DNA from: URNF01 sp045649855
GTDB taxonomy: Bacteria > Bacillota > Clostridia > Oscillospirales > Acutalibacteraceae
Direction of reading: 5' to 3'
NCBI GenBank assembly: GCA_045649855.1
Contig: JAZRQN010000021.1
Location: forward strand, 1 to 28,800
DNA: 28,800 nt
Both the position numbers and the translations under genes were made by a program. Under the pieces are notes generated by a model. That model did not search any database. It worked only from the letters and a program-made list of their open reading frames with translations, and was not told the origin of the DNA. The first letter of the stretch is position 1. Each line of letters begins with the position of its first letter. Shown one piece after another: positions 23,097 to 28,800 of the stretch.

Positions 23097-24742
23097 CGTC
23101 CGGTTACGGGGTCGCGGTTGGTGTACGTTACCACCGCGGCCTTGCCCTTTTGTGAACGCAACAATGCAACACCTCGCTTGGTGGGATGTATATCACCTCG
23201 AGAGAGCACTCTTTTTAACTTAGCGATCCGTTTATCGGTTTGCGCCAAACAAGCCGGCAAACGATTCAATTGCTTGCTCGCCAAACTATCGCAGGTCATA
23301 GCATCCAGCAGACGTGCCGTGTCAACACCTTGCATATTGCCAAAGCATTCTAACACAGCTTCCGTGTACGCATCCAGCGTGATACCGTTTGTATCGATAT
23401 GACGTTCTATCAAGTGCAGCGCCATCGCCAAAAACACATCAAACGGTTGCAATCCGCTGCAAGACAGCACATACTGCAACGTCCACAAAAATCTGCCGCT
23501 GTTGTACAAGCGTTCTACTACGTCCTCCACTTGATGCAGGCGAAGCAACTCGTCCGCTTTGAGCCAACGAGTTTGTTTCACCTCGTACGGCACCTCATCA
23601 TAAAACACATACTCGTGTTCCGCCGCTTGATTTCGTAGTGCAGAACCGTGCAACAGTTTCAGAAAACCCAATTGCAACATATGCGGTTGTAACGCATACG
23701 CAGTGTCAAATGACTGTCGAAACATCTCCCAATCTTCCATCGGCAGACCGGCTATCAGATCAATGTGCAAATGAATGTTCCCACCTGACAAGATACGACG
23801 CACATTATCACACAATCTCGCCAAATCGGTCTTGCGCGTAACCGCCGATAACGTATCCGCGTGAAAACTCTGCAAGCCGACTTCTAACTGAAAAAAGCCC
23901 TTTGGCGCAGTTGCCAGCAAACTCAACAACTCATCATCAAACAAATCGGCGGCAACCTCGAAATGAAAACAAACATCCGTCGGAATTTGATCACCGTACG
24001 ACTGCAACATAAAGATCAACAGTTCTTTGCAACGCTGTTTATGACAGTTGAAAGTACGATCCACAAATTTGATGGTTTTCGCACCCGAATTTGCCAAACG
24101 CACAATATCCTTTTTCACACGTTCAATCGCGAACAAACGCAGGTGATCTTCCCGTCCCGAAAGACAAAAAGCGCAGGAAAACGGACAACCGCGCGAACCT
24201 TCTATGTATGCGATCCTGCCATTTAAAACATCAAAGTATTCCGTCGAATACGGATCAGGCGGATCAACAGTTAACGGTGTGGGCGGATTTGTTACAAGGC
24301 CGTTTTCTGTTTTGAAACATACGCCCGACACGTGAACGGGTAATTCCGATCGTGCGATACAATCCAATAATTGCGGAAAGGATTCTTCGCCCTCACCGAT
24401 GGAAATATAATCCGCCATACAATCATCCAGCCGCTTCGCAGAACAAAACGACGCTTCCGGTCCACCTAACACAACGCAACAATTCGGAAGACTTTGTCGC
24501 AACATCGGAACCAACGCTTGTACAGTTTTTACGTTCCAAATGTATGTGCAGATTGCAAACACATCTGCTTTGGTCGCAATCAGATGGTCTGCTATCATTT
24601 GCAGATCCTGATTGATGGTAAACTCCTGCACGGTAATATCCTGTTTCGTTTTTGTATACGCGCGCACCGCTGACAGTAAATACCACGGCGCCAATGAAGA
24701 ATGAACGTATTTTGAATTGATACTGACAATAACCGTTTTCAA
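23057..24742 (-). CDS. B12-binding domain radical SAM protein (DUF4080 type)
   Basis: A protein of 561 residues from the preferred TTG at 24742, matching the family's usual start (MKTVIVSINSKYVHSSLAPWYL). The N-terminal 140 residues form a cobalamin-binding-type Rossmann domain with LGGPEAS (about 92-98). The radical SAM core follows, with the [4Fe-4S] motif CPFSCAFC (Cys186, Cys190, Cys193). The last 200 residues correspond to the DUF4080 region, whose function is unknown. AGGAGA in the end of rarA, 12 bases before the TTG, is the likely ribosome binding site. An in-frame TTG at 24778 precedes that site. The substrate is unknown; tRNA or cofactor modification is only a possibility by analogy. 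Confidence 0.87.
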   Translation of the reverse strand: MKTVIVSINSKYVHSSLAPWYLLSAVRAYTKTKQDITVQEFTINQDLQMIADHLIATKADVFAICTYIWNVKTVQALVPMLRQSLPNCCVVLGGPEASFCSAKRLDDCMADYISIGEGEESFPQLLDCIARSELPVHVSGVCFKTENGLVTNPPTPLTVDPPDPYSTEYFDVLNGRIAYIEGSRGCPFSCAFCLSGREDHLRLFAIERVKKDIVRLANSGAKTIKFVDRTFNCHKQRCKELLIFMLQSYGDQIPTDVCFHFEVAADLFDDELLSLLATAPKGFFQLEVGLQSFHADTLSAVTRKTDLARLCDNVRRILSGGNIHLHIDLIAGLPMEDWEMFRQSFDTAYALQPHMLQLGFLKLLHGSALRNQAAEHEYVFYDEVPYEVKQTRWLKADELLRLHQVEDVVERLYNSGRFLWTLQYVLSCSGLQPFDVFLAMALHLIERHIDTNGITLDAYTEAVLECFGNMQGVDTARLLDAMTCDSLASKQLNRLPACLAQTDKRIAKLKRVLSRGDIHPTKRGVALLRSQKGKAAVVTYTNRDPVTGRYPLKLVSIAEFE

Positions 24743-24747
24743 AATGA

Positions 24748-26022
24748 TTACCGTTCTCCTTTTTTGATGGTCTTCCAATACGCTTCAAACGCCTGCTCGG
24801 TTTTATTATCACCGGGCACGTAGTACACCTTATCCTTGAGTGCGTCAGGCAAATACTGCTGTTTTACCCAACTGTTCGGATAGTCGTGCGGATACAGATA
24901 AAACTGTCCTTTTTGTTCAACTTCTGCACCGTCATAGTGTTTGTTCTGTAATTGACGAGGCACCGCACCCGTATATCCCTTACGAACGTCCTCCATAGCC
25001 GCCATAATCGCATCGTGGCCCGTGTTGGATTTAGGTGCCTGACACACCATGATAACAGCATCCGCCAGTGGCAAAGCCGCCTCGGGCAATCCCACTTGCA
25101 ATGCAATATCTACAGCGGATTTCACAATCGGCATAATCTGCGGATACGCCAACCCTACGTCCTCACACGCGCACACCATCAATCGACGGCAGGCAGACGG
25201 CAGATCTCCCGCTTCCAACAGTCTTGCCAAATAATGCAAGGCCGCATCAGGGTCCGAGCCACGCATGGATTTCTGATATGCAGATAAAATATCGTAGTGT
25301 TCTTCCCCGTTTTTATCGTACCGAACTGCACTGCGCCCCGTTAATTGCACGGCGGTTTCTATCGACACGCGAACAACGCCGTCTTCATCAGGAATGGTGG
25401 CATTTACGCAGTTTTCGGTAGTATTCAACGCAGTTCTAACGTCGCCGTTGCATGTAAAGGATATATGCTTTACGGCATTTTCTTCCATCTCAATGGGCGT
25501 ATCAGCCTCTTCGGATAAGAAGTCAATGCCACGGCGAACCGCAATTTCGATATCTTCGGGCAAAACCGATTTGAATTCAAAGGTTGCAGAACGGCTGAGC
25601 ACAGCACTGTATACATAAAAAGCAGGGTTTTCGGTAGTAGAGGCAATCAGCGTAATGCTGCCGTTTTCTAAGTATTCCAACAAAATCTGTTGTTGCTTTT
25701 TATTCAAATATTGAATTTCGTCCAAATACAGCAAAATGCCGTTTTGGCCGAGCAAGCTCTCGGTTTCATCCATAATGGCACGAAAATCAGCGGCTGTAGC
25801 GGTCGTACCGTTCAATTTATGTAACCGCATATCCGAACGTTCAGCGATAATGCGAGCCACGGTTGTCTTACCGACACCGGCAGGACCGTAAAAAATCAAG
25901 TTGGGAATCTTGCCCGATTCTATAATATTTTGCAACGCTTTCCCTTCGCCGAGGATATGTCGTTGTCCAATGACGTCTGCGAGTGTTTTGGGTCGCATAC
26001 GATCTGCGAGCGGTATTCGCAT
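24748..26022 (-). CDS. rarA: Replication-associated recombination ATPase RarA/MgsA
   Basis: A 424-residue AAA+ ATPase related to clamp loaders and acting at stalled replication forks. The N-terminus MRIPLADRMRPKTLADVIGQ is diagnostic. Walker A is GPAGVGKT (46-53), Walker B LLYLDEIQ (97-104), sensor 1 is in TTEN (129-132) and the arginine finger is in LSRSATF (Arg144). The C-terminal tetramerisation part includes HYDGAEVEQKGQFYLYPHDYPN. AAAGGAGG stands 10 bases before the ATG, and the promoter TTGCAT-17-TAAAAT lies just upstream. It is cotranscribed with the radical SAM gene, whose ribosome binding site is inside its last codons. Confidence 0.94.
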   Translation of the reverse strand: MRIPLADRMRPKTLADVIGQRHILGEGKALQNIIESGKIPNLIFYGPAGVGKTTVARIIAERSDMRLHKLNGTTATAADFRAIMDETESLLGQNGILLYLDEIQYLNKKQQQILLEYLENGSITLIASTTENPAFYVYSAVLSRSATFEFKSVLPEDIEIAVRRGIDFLSEEADTPIEMEENAVKHISFTCNGDVRTALNTTENCVNATIPDEDGVVRVSIETAVQLTGRSAVRYDKNGEEHYDILSAYQKSMRGSDPDAALHYLARLLEAGDLPSACRRLMVCACEDVGLAYPQIMPIVKSAVDIALQVGLPEAALPLADAVIMVCQAPKSNTGHDAIMAAMEDVRKGYTGAVPRQLQNKHYDGAEVEQKGQFYLYPHDYPNSWVKQQYLPDALKDKVYYVPGDNKTEQAFEAYWKTIKKGER

Positions 26023-26055
26023 GGTTCAAACGCCTCCTTTACCGATCTTCAAATC

Positions 26056-26084
26056 ATTTTACCAAAAAAAGCACTCGTATGCAA
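26056..26084 (-). promoter_or_regulatory. Promoter of rarA and the radical SAM gene
   Basis: On the - strand TTGCAT (26079-26084), 17 bases, and TAAAAT (26056-26061). Its -35 is 6 bases from the -35 of the divergent nth promoter. Confidence 0.7.
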
Positions 26085-26090
26085 GGTTAT

Positions 26091-26120
26091 TTGACAACTT
26101 TCCGTGGGATATGATACAGT
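26091..26120 (+). promoter_or_regulatory. Promoter of nth
   Basis: A perfect TTGACA (26091-26096), an 18-base spacer and TACAGT (26115-26120), with nth starting 24 bases later. Confidence 0.65.
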
Positions 26121-26143
26121 AACTGAAAAGGATGTGATATTGC

Positions 26144-26773
26144 ATGACTAAAAAACAACGCGCACTCGCCGCGATTGACATTTTAAAAAAACGCTACCCT
26201 GATGCTATCTGCTCACTGACTTACAGCGATCCGTACCAACTGCTGGTTGCCACCCGTTTGTCTGCACAGTGCACCGACGCCAGGGTCAACATGGTAACGC
26301 CTGCGCTGTTCGCTCGTTTCCCCTCCCCGGATATCACGGCACAAGCCACCGCAGAGGAAGTTGAATCTTATATCCGTTCTTGTGGTCTATTCAAGACAAA
26401 AGCCAAAGACATCGTTGCACTCAGCAAAGTATTGTGCGACGAATTCGGCGGACAAGTTCCCAACACAATGGAACAGTTGTTGCGTTTACCGGGCGTAGGC
26501 CGAAAAACCGCCAATTTGATTTGCGGCGACGTGTTCGGCTTGCCTGCAATCGTTGCGGACACCCATTGTATCCGCATCACAGGCAAACTCAAGCTGGTCG
26601 ATTCCAAAGATCCTTACAAAGTAGAATTACAACTCAAGAAAATACTGCCGCCTACCGAGAGCAATGATTTTTGTCATCGCCTGGTGTTGTTCGGACGGGA
26701 TATTTGCACTGCTCGTTCACCGCGTTGTACCGAATGTCCTTTAGCGGATGTTTGCCCGAGTGCCGGAAAATAA
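26144..26773 (+). CDS. nth: Endonuclease III
   Basis: A 209-residue base-excision-repair glycosylase/AP lyase that removes oxidised pyrimidines. The helix-hairpin-helix LPGVGRKTA carries the catalytic Lys121, and Asp139 is in VADTHCIR. The C-terminal [4Fe-4S] loop has C188, C195, C198 and C204 with the exact C-x6-C-x2-C-x5-C spacing. Length and residue positions agree with E. coli Nth within one residue. GGATGTG precedes the ATG. The gene diverges from rarA, giving a genome-maintenance pair, and its last 33 bases overlap the convergent membrane-protein gene. Confidence 0.96.
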   Translation: MTKKQRALAAIDILKKRYPDAICSLTYSDPYQLLVATRLSAQCTDARVNMVTPALFARFPSPDITAQATAEEVESYIRSCGLFKTKAKDIVALSKVLCDEFGGQVPNTMEQLLRLPGVGRKTANLICGDVFGLPAIVADTHCIRITGKLKLVDSKDPYKVELQLKKILPPTESNDFCHRLVLFGRDICTARSPRCTECPLADVCPSAGK

Positions 26774-27157
26774 ACGCCCCTCGCACCACGTGTGTAAATA
26801 TCCTGCAGGAATGCTTAAAAACGCCCACAATAAACTATACAGTGCGCAAACCTGCCCTTTGATGTTCAGCGGTTGTTTTGTATAATCCCACACGTGTAAT
26901 CGACAGCGCACATTCAGAATATAGCCGCTGATAAATTCTGCGGTTGTGATTACCACGGATGATACGATACAACGTGTAAGCAAACATCGCTTGGAAAACA
27001 CACGAAAAACCATTCCAATCAATCGAAAGCAAACGCCGCCTACCAGAAACATTGACCAGTGTGTGCGACGACGCCAACAGATTTCAATCACATTGTACAG
27101 CGCACCACCCAGCAAAAACATCCAGATACCGAACAACCACATACGTTTTGTTTGCAT
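26741..27157 (-). CDS. Small CmpB-type membrane protein (putative ABC transporter type IV family)
   Basis: A 138-residue protein with about four hydrophobic segments (5-22, 36-50, 62-80, 103-123). The segment WDYTKQPLNIKGQVCALYSLLWAFLS (about 90-115) is the hallmark of the family called 'putative ABC transporter type IV' (CmpB-like). No ATPase is adjacent, so transport is not supported here and the function is unknown. AGGAGG lies a few bases before the ATG at 27157. The 3' end overlaps the end of nth on the opposite strand. Confidence 0.75.
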   Translation of the reverse strand: MQTKRMWLFGIWMFLLGGALYNVIEICWRRRTHWSMFLVGGVCFRLIGMVFRVFSKRCLLTRCIVSSVVITTAEFISGYILNVRCRLHVWDYTKQPLNIKGQVCALYSLLWAFLSIPAGYLHTWCEGRLFSGTRANIR

Positions 27158-27183
27158 ATACTATATCCTCCTGTTGCGGATGT

Positions 27184-27206
27184 AGTATATGCTGTTTTTA
27201 CTCATC
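27184..27206 (-). promoter_or_regulatory. Weak promoter candidate of the CmpB-type gene
   Basis: On the - strand TATACT (27184-27189) is a good -10. No clear -35 is seen at 16-18 bases; ATAGAT/TGATAG sequences there are poor matches. The 74-base gap must also hold the promoter of the divergent radical SAM gene, for which I see no good match. Confidence 0.3.
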
Positions 27207-27231
27207 TATCAGAAAGGAAGCCGAAATATCC

Positions 27232-28110
27232 ATGGTTTGTAAACAATGTCCTCGTCAATGTGGTGTCATCCGCGAAGATCGTGCGTTTTCTGACGGCTGC
27301 TGTCGTATGCCATCCGCGCCACGCATCGCTCGCGCAGCGTTGCATTTTGGTGAAGAACCGTGTATAAGCGGCAAAAACGGGTCAGGAACCGTGTTTTTCT
27401 CCGGATGCTCACTTTCTTGTGTTTTCTGCCAAAACCGCGAAATCAGCCATCAAACCTTCGGAAAAACGGTATCCGTGCAACGTTTGTCAGAAATCTTTCG
27501 TGAATTGGAAGATATGGGCGCTCACAACATCAATCTGGTCAATCCCACGCACTATGCTACTGCTGTTCGCGAAGCGCTTTCTCTGTACAAACCGCATATC
27601 CCGATCGTATACAATACAAGCGGATACGAACGCGTCGAAACATTGCGCTCGCTCGACGAATTGATCGATATCTATTTACCGGACCTCAAGTACGTCCATG
27701 CAGAGATTGCGCAAGCACTGTCCGGCGCAGAAGATTATTTTGCATTTGCCGCACCTGCCATTTTGGAAATGGCAAAGCAAACAGGTCAAGTGGTGATAGA
27801 CCAAGACGGCATGATGCGAAAAGGCACTATGGTACGGCATCTCGTTTTACCCGGACATACAAAAGAGTCCATGGCGGTGTTAGATTGGTTGGCATCGTAT
27901 AAAGACTTGTTCTGGATCAGCATACTGTTTCAATATACCCCTATTGTAGACGTACCCGAAAAGCCATCCCTTTCACGTTCGCTCAGCAAACGTGAATGCG
28001 AAAAAATCTGGGAGTATGTGCAACAGCTTGAGATTACGAACGGATTTATTCAGGATAAAACAAGTTCCGGCACCAAAATGATACCGGAATTTGATTTAAC
28101 AGGTGTGTAA
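27232..28110 (+). CDS. PflX/COG1313-type radical SAM protein
   Basis: A 292-residue radical SAM protein of the uncharacterised group annotated as 'putative pyruvate formate-lyase activating enzyme' (COG1313, PflX). The SAM-cluster motif CSLSCVFC gives Cys59, Cys63 and Cys66. The N-terminus has extra cysteines (C3, C6, C10, C23, C24) that may bind a second cluster. YLPDLKYV and FQYTP are further conserved blocks of this group. ATG 27232 is chosen because AAAGGAAG (27213-27220) precedes it and the homologous start is MVCKQCPRQCG; a longer frame upstream lies antisense to the membrane-protein gene. No glycyl-radical enzyme gene is nearby. The end overlaps the clpC-like gene by 15 bases. Confidence 0.85.
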   Translation: MVCKQCPRQCGVIREDRAFSDGCCRMPSAPRIARAALHFGEEPCISGKNGSGTVFFSGCSLSCVFCQNREISHQTFGKTVSVQRLSEIFRELEDMGAHNINLVNPTHYATAVREALSLYKPHIPIVYNTSGYERVETLRSLDELIDIYLPDLKYVHAEIAQALSGAEDYFAFAAPAILEMAKQTGQVVIDQDGMMRKGTMVRHLVLPGHTKESMAVLDWLASYKDLFWISILFQYTPIVDVPEKPSLSRSLSKRECEKIWEYVQQLEITNGFIQDKTSSGTKMIPEFDLTGV

Positions 28111-28800
28111 AGAACTTCCAATCGCTACTACATCTTGTTTGACGATAAACCGAAAGCCGTTTTCGTTGATGCTGACCGTAATATCACGAGTTTCTCCCTC
28201 GCGCAATGACATCACCACATCCGATAGAGGGTCTTCAATTTCGTTTTGAATAACCCTGCGCAACGGACGAACACCGCAGGTCGGGTCATACCCTTTTTCC
28301 GCCAACAAAGCAATCGCTTCATCCGAAAAATGCACAGTTGCACCAATCGTTGCCAACCGCTGTTGCAGTTGTGCGATCATATTGCACGCGATTTGTTGTA
28401 CCGCTGTTTTATCCAGCGCAGAAAATACGATACTCACATCGATCCGATCCACAAATTCAGGGCGAAAATGTTTTTTCATCGCCTTTAACACCGCTTGTTC
28501 GTTTTGTCTTTTTTCCGCATCAGACATTAACTGATCAATCACAAACCCCATAGCACTTCTTTTGGTGAGCAATTCTCCGCCGATGTTGGAAGTCATAATG
28601 ATCACCGTGTTACGAAAACTGATCTGTCTGCCTTGCGAGTCGGTCAAAACGCCATCTTCCAGAACCTGTAGTAAAATGTTAAAGACATCGGGATGTGCTT
28701 TTTCCAATTCATCGAGCAAGATAACGCTGTATGGGCGACGACGCACCTTTTCGGTCAGTTGTCCACCATCATCATATCCGACATATCCGGGAGGCGCGCC
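28096..28800 (-). CDS. clpC: ClpC-like AAA+ unfoldase, C-terminal part (5' truncated by window edge)
   Basis: The last 234 residues of a Hsp100/Clp ATPase; the frame is open to the window edge. It begins GAPPGYVGYDDGGQLTEKVRRRPYS, the pore-loop region of the second AAA+ domain. Walker B follows in VILLDELEKAHPD, then sensor 1 in IIMTSN, and the sensor 2/C-terminal region in GVRPLRR and IEDPLSD. That C-terminal domain resembles ClpC/ClpE more than ClpB, but without the N-terminal half the exact type is uncertain. With ClpP such proteins degrade misfolded or regulatory proteins. An internal GTG at 28746 is not the true start. Confidence 0.87.
   Translation of the reverse strand, partial: GAPPGYVGYDDGGQLTEKVRRRPYSVILLDELEKAHPDVFNILLQVLEDGVLTDSQGRQISFRNTVIIMTSNIGGELLTKRSAMGFVIDQLMSDAEKRQNEQAVLKAMKKHFRPEFVDRIDVSIVFSALDKTAVQQIACNMIAQLQQRLATIGATVHFSDEAIALLAEKGYDPTCGVRPLRRVIQNEIEDPLSDVVMSLREGETRDITVSINENGFRFIVKQDVVAIGSSLHTC

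Noticed and set aside
27052..27231. In-frame N-terminal extension of the PflX-type gene
   Set aside because: It is antisense to the start of the CmpB-type gene and its ribosome binding site. The conserved protein start and a good SD sit at 27232.
1..28800. Toxin-antitoxin, anti-phage, CRISPR or biosynthetic gene cluster
   Set aside because: Every gene was assigned to ordinary metabolic, wall, transport, spore or repair families or to small membrane proteins. No repeat-spacer pattern or defence domain was seen.

Overview
The window looks like chromosomal DNA of an endospore-forming Firmicute, probably class Clostridia. The reasons are spore genes (a SleC-type cortex-lytic enzyme and SpoVB), strong AGGAGG-type ribosome binding sites, several TTG starts, sigma-A type promoters, and typical clostridial families (a DUF4080 B12/radical-SAM protein, a YnbB-type PLP lyase, paired M42 peptidases). 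No tRNA, rRNA, IS element or CRISPR array was seen. The window opens inside a thymidylate kinase gene and ends inside a clpC-like gene.

Layout. 1-4936 (+): a packed run of tmk (partial), a GNAT acetyltransferase, a DJ-1/PfpI protein, 5-formyl-THF cyclo-ligase, mltG and a U32 (TrhP-like) protein. A hairpin terminator at 4944-4990 carries the ribosome binding site of the next gene, a class B PBP (4993-6603). The PBP terminator lies in the 3' end of a convergent Xer-type recombinase gene (6618-7610, -). Behind the recombinase is an AT-rich gap of about 0.65 kb without a convincing gene. It holds a near-consensus promoter overlapped by a 36-bp palindrome. 8315-12371 (-) is a tight four-gene operon: two M42 aminopeptidases, a GNAT protein and a YnbB-type PLP lyase. 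12537-14383 (+) holds a zinc-ribbon/RING-like membrane protein and galU. 14434-18401 (-) is the polyamine ABC transporter operon potABCD. Its leader of about 200 nt is highly structured and can hide the potA ribosome binding site.

18814-23096 (+) is a spore block: a regulatory-domain protein, a SleC-like SpoIID/PG-binding enzyme, a PG-binding-only protein and SpoVB. I read the first two as the pre-region and enzyme parts of SleC encoded by separate genes. 23057-26022 (-) holds a B12-binding radical SAM protein and rarA/mgsA. rarA diverges from nth (26144-26773) through back-to-back promoters. The right end has a small CmpB-type membrane protein (-), a PflX/COG1313 radical SAM protein (+) and the clpC-like 3' end (-). 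Three convergent gene pairs here overlap at their 3' ends.

The most interesting items are the split sleC locus, the structured pot leader, the promoter/palindrome region behind the recombinase, and the terminator that doubles as the PBP ribosome-binding region. All functional calls rest on motifs and recalled family knowledge; no database search was run.
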